Shown piece by piece: positions 35,038 to 44,747 of a DNA stretch of 64,000 nt (its first letter is position 1; the number at the start of each line of letters is the position of its first letter). The DNA comes from Microbacter margulisiae (lineage in GTDB: Bacteria; Bacteroidota; Bacteroidia; Bacteroidales; Paludibacteraceae): the NCBI RefSeq assembly GCF_014192515.1, contig NZ_JACHYB010000001.1, forward strand, positions 620,001-684,000, written 5' to 3'. Both the position numbers and the translations under genes were made by a program. The notes under the pieces are model-generated. The model was given only the letters and a program-made list of their open reading frames with translations, was not told the DNA's origin and ran no database searches.

Positions 35038-37167
35038 ATGAAACACCTGCGTTCTTTTTTGTTTATTACAATGTGTTTATCAACATCGTCATTTTTATCA
35101 TCACAAACCATACGTTATCCTGAAACACCAAAATGCGATACGGTGGATGATTATTTTGGCACAAAAGTTGCCGACCCATATCGTTGGTTGGAAAATGAAA
35201 ATTCCTTAGCTACATCTAATTGGATTAAGAAACAGAATGCTCTGACAGATTCTTATCTGGATACAATTCCTTTTCGCAAAGCGATAAAAAAGGACCTGAC
35301 GCAAATGTGGAATTATCCCAGGCAAAGCGTTCCTGTAAAAGCCGGAGATAATTACTTGTTATTTAAGAACAATGGGATTCAGAATCAATCTGTTTTATAC
35401 AAGCAGGATAGTAAAACAGACAAAGAAACGTTATTATTGGATCCAAACATTTTATCGAAAACTGGTACTGTAGCGTTGAATACATGGGCTGTTTCAAATG
35501 ATAATCGGTATATTGCTTATGCTCTTGCTACAGGAGGTTCTGACTGGACAGAAATCAGAGTTATGACAATAGATGGCAAGCAGTTACCGGATGTGTTGAA
35601 ATGGGTAAAATTTTCAGATATTGCATGGTACAAAAACGGTTTTTTTTATAGTTGTTATGATGCTCCGACCGGAAATGTATTAACACAACAAAATCAATTT
35701 CAAAAGATTTATTATCATCAATTAGGAACACCTCAAAGCGCAGATATTTTAATTTATCAGGACAGCCAGCATCCACTGCGTACTTTTTCGGCACAAACAA
35801 CTGCTGACGAACATTTTATATTCATTTATGGTGCAGACGCGTCAAGTGGTAATAATTTGATAGTTGGTAATTTACGAAAAGGTCTCCATACTCCGCTGCA
35901 TGTTTTTGTCTCCGGTTTCGATCACGATTATGCTGTTATTGATAACATAGGAGATGATTTAATTGTGAAAACTAATGCTGAAGCTCCTAATTATCAAATT
36001 ATCAAAGTCAATACAGCAGATTGGAAAGTTTCAACATTGATACCGGAAAAAACAGATGTGTTACAACAAGCCACAATAGTAGATCACAAACTAGTGGTAC
36101 TTTATTTACATAATGCTTATAATGAATTGTTGTTATACCAGACCAATGGGATTTTCGACAAGAAGATATCTTTGCCTGGTATGGGTACGGTCACCTCGCT
36201 TAGCGGGAAACAAAAAGATAAAGTTTTGTTTTATGATTATACCTCTTTTACCTGTGCTGATAATATCTACAAACTCCCCATAGATAATATGGCAGTGCCG
36301 CAATTAATTTATTCCACAAAACTGCCATTTACTACTTCGGACTTTGTCACAGATCAAATCTTCTACACTTCGAAAGATGGTACCAGAGTGCCCATGTTTA
36401 TTGTTCACAATAAAAATTTGATACGAAACGGGGAAAATCCATTATTACTCTATGGTTATGGCGGGTTTAATATCAGTATTACTCCTACTTTTAGTGCCAG
36501 TCGTATGCTATTTCTTAAAAATGGAGGCATTTGGGTGACGGCAAATATTCGCGGGGGTGGAGAGTTTGGTGAAAAATGGCATCAGGCAGGTATATTATCT
36601 CATAAGCAAAATGTATTTGATGATTTCATTGCTGCAGCAGAATATTTAATTAAAGAGAAATATACATCTTCTTCAAAATTAGCGATTCAGGGAGCTTCAA
36701 ACGGCGGATTGCTGATTGGAGCCTGTATGACACAACGTCCGGATTTGTTCAAAGTAGCGATTCCTCAGGTAGGAGTTATGGACATGTTACGCTATCAAAA
36801 ATTCACTATTGGATGGTCTTGGGCAAGTGATTATGGGACAAGCGATAATGAAGATCAGTTTCATTATTTATTGAAATACTCTCCTTTACAAAATATCAGG
36901 CCGGGAGTTGCCTATCCTGCTACTTTTGTAACTACCGGAGATCACGATGATCGGGTTGTTCCCGCACATTCATTCAAATTTATAAGCACATTGCAAGCCG
37001 ATCAAGAAGGGTCAAATCCGGTCTTAATTCATATTGAACATATGGCTGGACATGGAGCAGGCAAGCCAATTTCAAAATACATTGATGAAGCAGCTGATAT
37101 ATGGACATTCATCTTTGAGAATTTGCATATATCATTTAAACCCATACATTTTATTAGTACAAAATAA
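35038..37167 (+). CDS. Prolyl oligopeptidase family serine peptidase (S9A), secreted
   Basis: 710 residues from ATG 35038 (the in-frame TTG at 35002 is less likely). Signal peptide MKHLRSFLFITMCLSTSSFLSSQ, then YPETPKCDTVDDYFGTKVADPYRWLEN, the S9A start. A seven-bladed beta-propeller follows (about 80-430), then an alpha/beta hydrolase domain with nucleophile serine in GASNGGLLIGA, Asp in TGDHDDRVVPAHS and His in HMAGHGAGKP. It cleaves short proline-containing peptides, here outside the cytoplasm. It follows deoC by 57 bases. Confidence 0.93.
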   Translation: MKHLRSFLFITMCLSTSSFLSSQTIRYPETPKCDTVDDYFGTKVADPYRWLENENSLATSNWIKKQNALTDSYLDTIPFRKAIKKDLTQMWNYPRQSVPVKAGDNYLLFKNNGIQNQSVLYKQDSKTDKETLLLDPNILSKTGTVALNTWAVSNDNRYIAYALATGGSDWTEIRVMTIDGKQLPDVLKWVKFSDIAWYKNGFFYSCYDAPTGNVLTQQNQFQKIYYHQLGTPQSADILIYQDSQHPLRTFSAQTTADEHFIFIYGADASSGNNLIVGNLRKGLHTPLHVFVSGFDHDYAVIDNIGDDLIVKTNAEAPNYQIIKVNTADWKVSTLIPEKTDVLQQATIVDHKLVVLYLHNAYNELLLYQTNGIFDKKISLPGMGTVTSLSGKQKDKVLFYDYTSFTCADNIYKLPIDNMAVPQLIYSTKLPFTTSDFVTDQIFYTSKDGTRVPMFIVHNKNLIRNGENPLLLYGYGGFNISITPTFSASRMLFLKNGGIWVTANIRGGGEFGEKWHQAGILSHKQNVFDDFIAAAEYLIKEKYTSSSKLAIQGASNGGLLIGACMTQRPDLFKVAIPQVGVMDMLRYQKFTIGWSWASDYGTSDNEDQFHYLLKYSPLQNIRPGVAYPATFVTTGDHDDRVVPAHSFKFISTLQADQEGSNPVLIHIEHMAGHGAGKPISKYIDEAADIWTFIFENLHISFKPIHFISTK

Positions 37168-37202
37168 GGAGGCTTTATATCTTTCACAAACATGAAATTA
37201 CA

Positions 37203-38306
37203 ATGAAACGAAATTATTGGATTGGATTCTTATTGATTATATGTGTAAACTCATTTACCATAAGTTATGCGCAGATTAAAACGAAAATTCCATTATTTAT
37301 CGGGACCTACACAGGACAAGGCAGCAACGGAATTTATCGAAGTTGGTTTGATTCTCAAACAGGTAAACTATATGCCCCTGAATTGGTTGCCAAAATAACA
37401 AATCCAAGTTATATTGCAATTTCAGCAAATAACAAATATATCTGGTCGGTTGGCGAAATGGATTCAACTTATTGTTTATCTTCATTTTCTATAGACCATA
37501 TGGATTCTTTGCATTACATTAACAGCCAAACGGGTAAAGGTGGGCTTAGTTGTCATATCGCAGAATTACAACCGATGAGATGGTTAGGAGCTGCCAGTTA
37601 TGGTAGTGGATTGGTAACGTTTTATCCCATTGAAGCTAATGGGGCAATTGGTTCCCTAGCAACTGTAGACCATCATTGGGGGAGGGTTCCAAGAGCCCAT
37701 TGTATTTTGCCGGATCCGAAAGGTCGCTTTATCTATTCAGCTGATTTAGGAACTGATAAAGTTTTGATTTACACTATTGAACAAAATAAACTTCGTCCAT
37801 TTGGTGAAATAGATCTTCCTAAAGGAGTTGGCCCACGTCATATTGATTTTTCTCCAAATGCAAAATGGATGGCTGTTGTGAATGAGCTGGGAAGCCGGAT
37901 CATTATTATAAGAAGAGATACCAGCGGTGCATTTGGTGTTATCGTGCATAATATTTCAACTTTGCCAGCTAAGTTTAAAGGCTATAACGGGGCTGCAGGA
38001 ATCCACTTTTCAACTGATGGCCGTTTCTTATATGCTTCAAACCGTGGAGATAACAGCATTGTGGTATGCTCCTTTAATGAGCACACAGGAAATGTGAAAC
38101 CAATACAATGGATTAGGAATGACATAAACTGGCCTCGAAATTTCACGTTAGATCCGACGGGTAAATATTTGATTGTTGCTAATCAATATGGCAACAGCAT
38201 GGTTGTTCTTAAACGCAACCCTGAAACGGGTTTATTGGCCTCTATGCATGAGGTGATAAAACTGGCTCAGCCTGTTTGTCTGAAATTTCTTCATTATAGT
38301 AAGTAA
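37203..38306 (+). CDS. Secreted lactonase, 6-phosphogluconolactonase (YbhE) type beta-propeller
   Basis: 367 residues. N-terminal signal peptide ending ISYAQ, then a seven-bladed propeller with PLFIGTYTGQGSNGIYR at the first blade, NPSYIAISANNKYIWSVGE, GRVPRAHCILPDPKGRFIYSADLGTDKVLIY and GAAGIHFSTDGRFLYASNRGDNSIVV, the pattern of the lactonase family. Cytosolic members hydrolyse 6-phosphogluconolactone. Because this one is exported, a different sugar lactone is a reasonable alternative. It lies 35 bases after the peptidase gene. Confidence 0.85.
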   Translation: MKRNYWIGFLLIICVNSFTISYAQIKTKIPLFIGTYTGQGSNGIYRSWFDSQTGKLYAPELVAKITNPSYIAISANNKYIWSVGEMDSTYCLSSFSIDHMDSLHYINSQTGKGGLSCHIAELQPMRWLGAASYGSGLVTFYPIEANGAIGSLATVDHHWGRVPRAHCILPDPKGRFIYSADLGTDKVLIYTIEQNKLRPFGEIDLPKGVGPRHIDFSPNAKWMAVVNELGSRIIIIRRDTSGAFGVIVHNISTLPAKFKGYNGAAGIHFSTDGRFLYASNRGDNSIVVCSFNEHTGNVKPIQWIRNDINWPRNFTLDPTGKYLIVANQYGNSMVVLKRNPETGLLASMHEVIKLAQPVCLKFLHYSK

Positions 38307-38330
38307 AATATTTGATTATAAGTTGTTTGT

Positions 38331-38984
38331 ATGATTCAATTAGAGAACATTACAAAACGGTTCGGATCGTTGCAAGTGCTTAAAGGAATTGATTTTTCAG
38401 TGAATAAGAGCGAGATAGTTTCCATTGTGGGGCCAAGTGGAGCAGGGAAGACCACGCTGTTACACATTATGGGAACATTGGAACGTCCAGATGCGGGTTC
38501 AGTAGTTATTGATTCTATTCCGATACAGTCATTAGATCAGAAAAAACTTTCTCTTTTTCGTAATCAACATATTGGGTTTGTATTTCAGATTCCTCAGTTA
38601 TTGCCGGAATTTTCAGCGTTGGAAAATGTAATGCTACCTGCTTTGATTGCTAAGAAAAACTATAAAACAACAGAAACAGAAGCCAGAGAATTACTCCAGT
38701 TTCTTCATGTAGAAGAGCGGGCACAACACAAGCCAAATGAAATGTCGGGAGGTGAACGGCAACGTGTTGCTATTGCAAGAGCATTGATAAACCGGCCATC
38801 TATTATATTGGCCGACGAGCCTTCCGGAAGCTTGGATTCAAAGAATAAAGAGGAATTACATCGGTTGTTTTTTGATGTTCGCGATCGTTTTTCCCTGACA
38901 ATTGTTATTGTAACACATGATAAAGAAGTTTCAGCTTTATCAGATCGTATTGTTACAATGAGGGATGGTATGATTGATCATTAA
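38331..38984 (+). CDS. ABC transporter ATP-binding protein, LolD/MacB type
   Basis: 217 residues, a single nucleotide-binding domain: Walker [10 protein letters not shown] (about 35-43), Q-loop [22 protein letters not shown], signature [15 protein letters not shown], Walker [10 protein letters not shown]-loop IVTHD. The [16 protein letters not shown] segment is typical of LolD, which powers lipoprotein release from the inner membrane. No permease gene (LolC/E or MacB type) is adjacent, so the partner must be elsewhere. Part of the deoC-to-solute-binding-protein run. Confidence 0.88.
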   Translation: MIQLENITKRFGSLQVLKGIDFSVNKSEIVSIVGPSGAGKTTLLHIMGTLERPDAGSVVIDSIPIQSLDQKKLSLFRNQHIGFVFQIPQLLPEFSALENVMLPALIAKKNYKTTETEARELLQFLHVEERAQHKPNEMSGGERQRVAIARALINRPSIILADEPSGSLDSKNKEELHRLFFDVRDRFSLTIVIVTHDKEVSALSDRIVTMRDGMIDH

Positions 38985-39062
38985 AATGTTCTTTCTAAAT
39001 CATTCAAGACGAGATTTGCAAACACAAAACATATTTAATGTGATATAAATAATTGACAGGCA

Positions 39063-39935
39063 GTGAAAAAGATCGCTTTTATCATTAATCCGAGATCAGG
39101 AGTTCGTTCAAAATCCCAATATCCGAGATTGATTCAAAAATATTTTCCTGAAAACGAGTATGAAACAGTACTTTATAACACGAATGCTCCTAATGACGGA
39201 TTTTATCAAACAAAAAAATATGTTCAGGAAGGCTATGATGCAGTGGTAGCGATAGGCGGCGACGGAACAGTTAACGAGGTTGCTAGTGCGCTGTTGGGTA
39301 CATCTGTTGCATTGGGAGTCGTTCCTGCCGGATCTGGCAATGGATTGGCATTGCATCTTAAAATGTCAGGACAACCGTCAGTGGCACTGAGAAAAATCAG
39401 TAAACGACACGAAATGCTTATTGATGGCTGTATGTTAAATGATACTCCGTTTTTTTGTACTGCAGGAGTAGGCTATGATGCTTATATAGCCAATCGTTTT
39501 GCTGAAGCTGGAAGGCGAGGTCCGGTGGTGTATGTAGGCGAGGTCATTTTTCAATATTTTGATTATAAGCCACAAAGGTATAAATTAACAATTGACGGAC
39601 AAGAAACGATCGAACGAAAGGCATTTTTAATTACTTTTGCCAATGCAGCCCAATGGGGCAATAACGTGATTATAGCTCCGAATGCTTCTATTGATGATGG
39701 ACTTTTGGATGTAGTTGTGATGTCGGAGTTTCCAATTTACGAAGCACCTAAAATCAGTTTACATTTACTTGCAAGGCAACTGGATAAGACCCGATATGTA
39801 GAGACTTTCAAATGTAAAACATTAAAAGTAGAAAGGAAAAATCCTGATTATGTGCATTTTGATGGCGAACCAGGTATGATGGGAAAGAAGCTGAAAATAA
39901 AAGTGTTACCTAAGGTTCTTAAAGTGTGGGCGTAA
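39063..39935 (+). CDS. Diacylglycerol/sphingosine kinase family protein (DagK/YegS type)
   Basis: 290 residues starting at GTG 39063; the N-terminus KKIAFIINPRSG begins right at this codon, so GTG is the likely start. Signatures of the lipid kinase catalytic domain: VVAIGGDGTVNEVASALLG, LGVVPAGSGNGLALHL, and the C-terminal ANAAQWGNNVIIAPNASIDDGLLDVVV with VHFDGEPG. It phosphorylates a lipid alcohol (diacylglycerol, or in sphingolipid makers perhaps a sphingoid base). The second option fits the serine palmitoyltransferase gene in this window but is inference. Confidence 0.85.
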   Translation: MKKIAFIINPRSGVRSKSQYPRLIQKYFPENEYETVLYNTNAPNDGFYQTKKYVQEGYDAVVAIGGDGTVNEVASALLGTSVALGVVPAGSGNGLALHLKMSGQPSVALRKISKRHEMLIDGCMLNDTPFFCTAGVGYDAYIANRFAEAGRRGPVVYVGEVIFQYFDYKPQRYKLTIDGQETIERKAFLITFANAAQWGNNVIIAPNASIDDGLLDVVVMSEFPIYEAPKISLHLLARQLDKTRYVETFKCKTLKVERKNPDYVHFDGEPGMMGKKLKIKVLPKVLKVWA

Positions 39936-39976
39936 TGATAAACGATTTGGAAAGAAGCAAAGATATTTGAGATAAT

Positions 39977-42727
39977 ATGGACGATAATAACGATACATTC
40001 TCTGACGACTTAACCGAAGAGGTTTTAGATAACTCTTCAGATAATAATATTGATGGTCAATCTATTATTGAATCATCAAAAGCTCATTCTGATTATCATA
40101 TTCCTAACCCACATGATGATCAGATTAAACACCATTTGTCTGGAATGTACCAGAACTGGTTTCTTGACTACGCTTCGTATGTTATTTTGGAACGAGCTGT
40201 CCCGCATATTTATGATGGGCTGAAACCTGTTCAACGGAGAATTCTCCATTCCATGAAGCGTATGGATGATGGACGGTATAATAAAGTAGCTAATATTGTA
40301 GGACATACCATGCAATTCCATCCACATGGAGATGCCTCTATTGGTGATGCATTGGTGCAATTAGGACAGAAGGATTTACTGGTTGATTGTCAAGGTAACT
40401 GGGGAAATATTTTAACAGGTGATGGAGCTGCAGCTCCTCGATATATTGAGGCAAAACTTTCAAAATTTGCTCTCGAAGTTTTATTTAATCCAAAAACTAC
40501 CGTCTGGAAACTGTCGTATGATGGCCGGAACAAAGAACCGGTAGCGCTTCCTGCAAAATTTCCATTATTGCTGGCACAAGGAGTCGAAGGGATTGCTGTT
40601 GGTTTAAATGTGAAGATTCTGCCACATAATTTCAATGAATTGCTTGACGCTTCGATAGCATACTTGAAAAACGAACCATTTATTCTTTATCCCGATTTTC
40701 AAACTGGCGGTTATGTCGATGTGTCCAAATATAATGACGGAGAACGAGGAGGAACTGTCAAAGTCAGGGCTAAAATCAATAAAATAGACAATAAAACTTT
40801 GGTTATTAATGATATACCGTTTGGAGCCAATACCTCTAAATTAATCGAATCAATTTTGAAGGCCAATGAGAAAGGGAAAATAAAGATTCGTAAGGTAGAT
40901 GATAATACAGCACAAAAAGCAGAAATTGTAATCTATTTACAACCAGGTGTTTCATCTGATAAAACCATTGATGCGTTGTATGCTTTTACAGAATGCGAAC
41001 GCAGCATATCTCCAAATTGCTGCGTCATCAAAGATAATAAGCCTTATTTTATTAATGTCACTCATCTACTGCAGCAAAGCGTTGTTCACACAAAGTCCTT
41101 GTTGAAACTGGAGTTAGAAATCGAACGGAGCGAATTATTGGAGGCTTTACATTTTGCATCACTGGAAATGATTTTCATTCATGAGCGGATTTATAAAGAC
41201 AAACCATTTGAAGAAAGTGCAACTATTGATGATGCTATTAATCATGTCCGTGCGCGATTAGCGCCGTTCACAGCCAACTTTGTCAGGGAGGTGACAAATG
41301 AAGATATTATTCGCCTGTTTGAGATCAAGACAAAGCGTTTTCTAAAATTTAGTGTCGAAAAAGCGGAAGATGAAATTACTTCTATTCGGGAACAGCTTAA
41401 ACAAATTGATTTTCATTTAGCTCATCTTGTTGAATACACGATTGATTGGTATCAAAAACTGAAAGATAAATATGGTGCACGTTATCCGAGATGTACAGAA
41501 ATTCGGAATTTTGAAACAATTGAAGCAGCCAAAGTAGTTGAAGCCAACGAAAAATTATATGTTAACTATGAAGAAGGCTTTATAGGAACAGGCCTTAAAA
41601 AAGATACATTTCTATGTAATTGCTCTGATATAGACGATGTTATCATTTTATTTAAAGATGGAAAATATAAAGTGGTAAAAGTAGCTGAAAAGTTATTTGT
41701 AGGCAAAAATATTCTTTACATATCCCTCTTCAAGAAAAATGATAAGCGTACAATTTATAACTTGGTGTACAGAAATGGTAGAAACGGAGCTTATTATATG
41801 AAACGTTTTGCCGTGACCGGTGTGACACGGGATAAGGAATACGACGTAACACAAGGAAAAGAAAATTCCAAAATCCTGTATTTTAGTGCCAATCCTAATG
41901 GAGAAGCAGAAGTCATTCGTATTGCATTAAAGCCCAAGCCAAGAATAAAAAATCTGGTTTTAGAAAAGGATTTTAGCACGATTGCTATTAAGGGTCGTCA
42001 GTCGATGGGAAATTTGTTGACAAAAAACGATATTCTGAAAATCAGTTTGAAACATAAAGGAGCTTCAACATTGGGAGGTCGGGATGTATGGTTTGATCAT
42101 GATGTGTTGCGCTTGAATTATGATGGGCGTGGTGATTATCTTGGTGAATTTCAAAGTGAAGACTTGATTTTGGTTATTCATAAAAACGGGGAATACTACA
42201 CATCCAATTTTGACTTGACAAATCATTATGAACCAGATATTCTGGTAATTGAACAATTTGATAAAGACAAAGTGTGGTCAGCTATACTTTTTGATGCCGA
42301 ACAGGGATATCCATATTTAAAGCGTTTCATGTTTGAATCCACTTCCAAACCGGTCAATTTTCTTGGAGATCACTCAGATTCTTATTTGATACATCTTTCA
42401 GGTGAAGAATTTCCTCAATTTGAGCTTTCTTTTGGCGGAGATGACATAGACAAAGAACCTGTTGTCATTGATGTGGAGGAATTTGTAGGTGTGAAAAGTT
42501 GCAAGGCAAAAGGAAAACGTTTGACGACATGGCAACTGTTATCTGTGAAGGAACTTGAACCTAAAGCCGTTGCCGATGATCAGGATGAAAATCCGTCTTC
42601 GGATGAAGAAGGTTTTGAAATTTTAGAGGAGCCTAAAGTGCCGGATGCGTCACGAGAGGTAGAAAAGAATCTACCGGATACAGATTTTAATATTGATGAG
42701 ATTACAGGTCAGACTACACTTTTTTAA
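39977..42727 (+). CDS. parC: DNA topoisomerase IV/gyrase subunit A, ParC-like
   Basis: 916 residues. After an acidic N-terminal region of about 45 residues comes the breakage-reunion domain: MYQNWFLDYASYVILERAVPHIYDGLKPVQRRILHSM, the QFHPHGDASIGDALVQLGQ helix, and active-site Y156 in APRYIEAKLS. A long coiled-coil arm follows near 420-480, then a C-terminal beta-pinwheel lacking an obvious gyrase GyrA-box, which favours topoisomerase IV (decatenation). The tail after about 850 is acidic. parE is not adjacent. It is 41 bases after the lipid kinase and 9 before the solute-binding protein. Confidence 0.88.
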   Translation: MDDNNDTFSDDLTEEVLDNSSDNNIDGQSIIESSKAHSDYHIPNPHDDQIKHHLSGMYQNWFLDYASYVILERAVPHIYDGLKPVQRRILHSMKRMDDGRYNKVANIVGHTMQFHPHGDASIGDALVQLGQKDLLVDCQGNWGNILTGDGAAAPRYIEAKLSKFALEVLFNPKTTVWKLSYDGRNKEPVALPAKFPLLLAQGVEGIAVGLNVKILPHNFNELLDASIAYLKNEPFILYPDFQTGGYVDVSKYNDGERGGTVKVRAKINKIDNKTLVINDIPFGANTSKLIESILKANEKGKIKIRKVDDNTAQKAEIVIYLQPGVSSDKTIDALYAFTECERSISPNCCVIKDNKPYFINVTHLLQQSVVHTKSLLKLELEIERSELLEALHFASLEMIFIHERIYKDKPFEESATIDDAINHVRARLAPFTANFVREVTNEDIIRLFEIKTKRFLKFSVEKAEDEITSIREQLKQIDFHLAHLVEYTIDWYQKLKDKYGARYPRCTEIRNFETIEAAKVVEANEKLYVNYEEGFIGTGLKKDTFLCNCSDIDDVIILFKDGKYKVVKVAEKLFVGKNILYISLFKKNDKRTIYNLVYRNGRNGAYYMKRFAVTGVTRDKEYDVTQGKENSKILYFSANPNGEAEVIRIALKPKPRIKNLVLEKDFSTIAIKGRQSMGNLLTKNDILKISLKHKGASTLGGRDVWFDHDVLRLNYDGRGDYLGEFQSEDLILVIHKNGEYYTSNFDLTNHYEPDILVIEQFDKDKVWSAILFDAEQGYPYLKRFMFESTSKPVNFLGDHSDSYLIHLSGEEFPQFELSFGGDDIDKEPVVIDVEEFVGVKSCKAKGKRLTTWQLLSVKELEPKAVADDQDENPSSDEEGFEILEEPKVPDASREVEKNLPDTDFNIDEITGQTTLF

Positions 42728-42736
42728 TTCTTTGTA

Positions 42737-43561
42737 ATGAGAGATCTTTCCCTTAAAAGATTCAAGAGAAAAACAATTATTATTGATTTAATTCTCTTGT
42801 TACTAGCGGGATATCTTATTTATGCATTACGATTTTCCAGTGGAGTCAGAGATTTAGATGTGATTCGTTCTAAAGGTTTTTTGCGTGTTGCTATTCGGGA
42901 TAATCAAATCGATTATATGTATCGAGGCGACTCTATTGCGGGATTTCAATATGAGCTGATTCGTGATTTATGTGACAACGAGCTGCATGTAAAGCCAAAA
43001 TTTATTCGTGTACGTTCTTTGCATGCAGCAATCAGTGATTTGTTGGATGGTAAAGTAGATATTATTGCTCAAAATATACCCTTAACTTCAGAAACAAAGC
43101 AATCACTCACCATTTCATATCCTATCCTAATTTCACGTGCGGTACTTGTCCAGCGTAAAGATTCAAACGGTAAAGGAAACATTACTAACCAATTAGAATT
43201 AGGGAAGCAGCAGGTGACGTTGTCTAAAGGATCATATTACATTCAATTGATTAGACATTTGGCTCATGAAATGAGTGATACCATCTATATCAATCAAATG
43301 AATGTGTATGATTCGGAAGAACTTATACTGTTGGTTGCGAAAGGTACAATTCCCTATGCAGTTACCGATGAACGTGTTGCTCAATATTTTGCCAAGCGTT
43401 TCACAGGTATAGATGTGTCATTGCCAGTTGGATTTTCGCAACAGCAAGGGTGGGGAATGAATCCTCTGACACCAAACTTTATTAATTTAGTCAATAACTG
43501 GTTAGATCGTTTTGAGAAAACAAATGAATTTCATCAGTTATATGGCAAATATTACAACTGA
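42737..43561 (+). CDS. Membrane-anchored solute-binding protein, MltF N-domain type
   Basis: 274 residues. A basic N-terminus and one membrane segment (about 13-30) are followed by a family 3 periplasmic solute-binding fold: GFLRVAIRDNQIDYMYRGDSIAGFQYELIRDLCD, DLLDGKVDIIAQNIPLTSETKQ, and a C-terminal GWGMNPLTPNFINLVNNWL. This is the first domain of MltF murein transglycosylases, but the catalytic lysozyme-like domain is absent, so it may sense or bind muropeptides or amino acids instead. It starts 9 bases after parC. Confidence 0.78.
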   Translation: MRDLSLKRFKRKTIIIDLILLLLAGYLIYALRFSSGVRDLDVIRSKGFLRVAIRDNQIDYMYRGDSIAGFQYELIRDLCDNELHVKPKFIRVRSLHAAISDLLDGKVDIIAQNIPLTSETKQSLTISYPILISRAVLVQRKDSNGKGNITNQLELGKQQVTLSKGSYYIQLIRHLAHEMSDTIYINQMNVYDSEELILLVAKGTIPYAVTDERVAQYFAKRFTGIDVSLPVGFSQQQGWGMNPLTPNFINLVNNWLDRFEKTNEFHQLYGKYYN

Positions 43562-43588
43562 CAAATCTTTCGATTTCCATTGAATTCG

Positions 43589-43993
43589 TTAATTATAGCT
43601 TCTAAAGGTGTAAATGCTATCATTTTCGGATAAACGCAGTCTACTCAAAGAAATAGAGACAATCTTAAACCGTTTTTCCAGACTATTCCAGTAGAAATGA
43701 GACGGAATATACCAATTATCTACTACCTGAAGAATTAATGAATCTCCTATCTGATGAAACTCACCAAGTAAAACTCCTCCGTTAGGATTTGTATTTCGGT
43801 TCATATTTTGCACTTCAAAGGTATAATTGTCGAAGTTATAAAAAATGCTGTCTCGTACAATTGTTTGAGTTGGAGTTGAAATTGTCATTAGTTGCCATTT
43901 GCCATTCAAATCCGGATTATAATTATGGCATCCAGCCAGTAAAAAAATTCCCATCAGTAAACAGGAAATAAGCAGATATTTCTTTATGTTCAT
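43589..43993 (-). CDS. Small lipocalin-like lipoprotein
   Basis: 134 residues from ATG 43993: MNIKKYLLISCLLMGIFLLAGC with lipobox LAGC, then a single beta domain (LNGKWQLMTISTPTQ, YNFDNYTFEVQNMN, LGEFHQIGDSLILQVVDNWY, RLSENDSIYTFR). The G-K-W-x-L start suggests the lipocalin-like lipoproteins common in Bacteroidales. The frame opens 25 codons further upstream inside cmk, but the signal peptide fixes the start. Probably in one transcript with porQ and cmk. Function unknown. Confidence 0.68.
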   Translation of the reverse strand: MNIKKYLLISCLLMGIFLLAGCHNYNPDLNGKWQLMTISTPTQTIVRDSIFYNFDNYTFEVQNMNRNTNPNGGVLLGEFHQIGDSLILQVVDNWYIPSHFYWNSLEKRFKIVSISLSRLRLSENDSIYTFRSYN

Positions 43994-44013
43994 ATTTTTA
44001 ATAGTTTGTGATA

Positions 44014-44724
44014 TTAAGACCATTGTTGAGTTGTGTGAATTGTATTTTGATAAGCATTTAAGAGCCACTGAAATTGTTCATCGATAGATAGATAGCTATT
44101 ATCTAAGACTAAGGCGTCATCCGCCTTGCGAAGAGGGCTGGCTTTTCGTTGTGTATCTCTATTGTCGCGTTCTATTACGTTTGCTAAAACTTCTTCAAAT
44201 GTGATATTGTGGTTGACAGCGGCCATCTCTGCGAACCTTCGTTTAGCTCTGATCTCAGGTGATGCCGTAACGAATATTTTCAACTCTGCGTGGGGAAAAA
44301 CCACAGTACCAATATCTCTGCCATCCATAACAATTCCCTTAGACTGCCCCATGTGTTGTTGCAATTTAACCATGGCTTCTCTAACAAAAGGTATTGCGCT
44401 GACCAAACTAGCAGCTTGCGCCACATCAAGAGAACGAATGTCACGCTCTACGTTTATCCCATTGAGATATGTTTCCGATTCGCCGGTTGCATTAGATTTA
44501 AAACCAATACAAATTGACGGCAATAATTGTTTTAGTTTCTCCAAGTCAATTGGATTCTCACGAATTAATTGATTTTTTATACAATATAATGCTACTGCTC
44601 GATACATAGCTCCACTATCAATATAAATATAACCAATAGCTTTGGCTAATGTTTTTGCCATAGTGCTTTTTCCACAGGAAGAATATCCATCAATAGCAAT
44701 TATTATTTTAGAAATTATATCCAT
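44014..44724 (-). CDS. cmk: Cytidylate kinase
   Basis: 236 residues. Phosphorylates CMP and dCMP. P-loop [15 protein letters not shown] near residue 10, [13 protein letters not shown] (NMP binding), [26 protein letters not shown], and [23 protein letters not shown] near the C-terminus. The ATG at 44724 places the P-loop as in homologues; the earlier ATG at 44751 overlaps porQ and adds nine residues. It follows porQ by 23 bases, an order known in Bacteroidales. Confidence 0.95.
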   Translation of the reverse strand: MDIISKIIIAIDGYSSCGKSTMAKTLAKAIGYIYIDSGAMYRAVALYCIKNQLIRENPIDLEKLKQLLPSICIGFKSNATGESETYLNGINVERDIRSLDVAQAASLVSAIPFVREAMVKLQQHMGQSKGIVMDGRDIGTVVFPHAELKIFVTASPEIRAKRRFAEMAAVNHNITFEEVLANVIERDNRDTQRKASPLRKADDALVLDNSYLSIDEQFQWLLNAYQNTIHTTQQWS

Positions 44725-44747
44725 GAAAATTAGATTATTACAATGAA

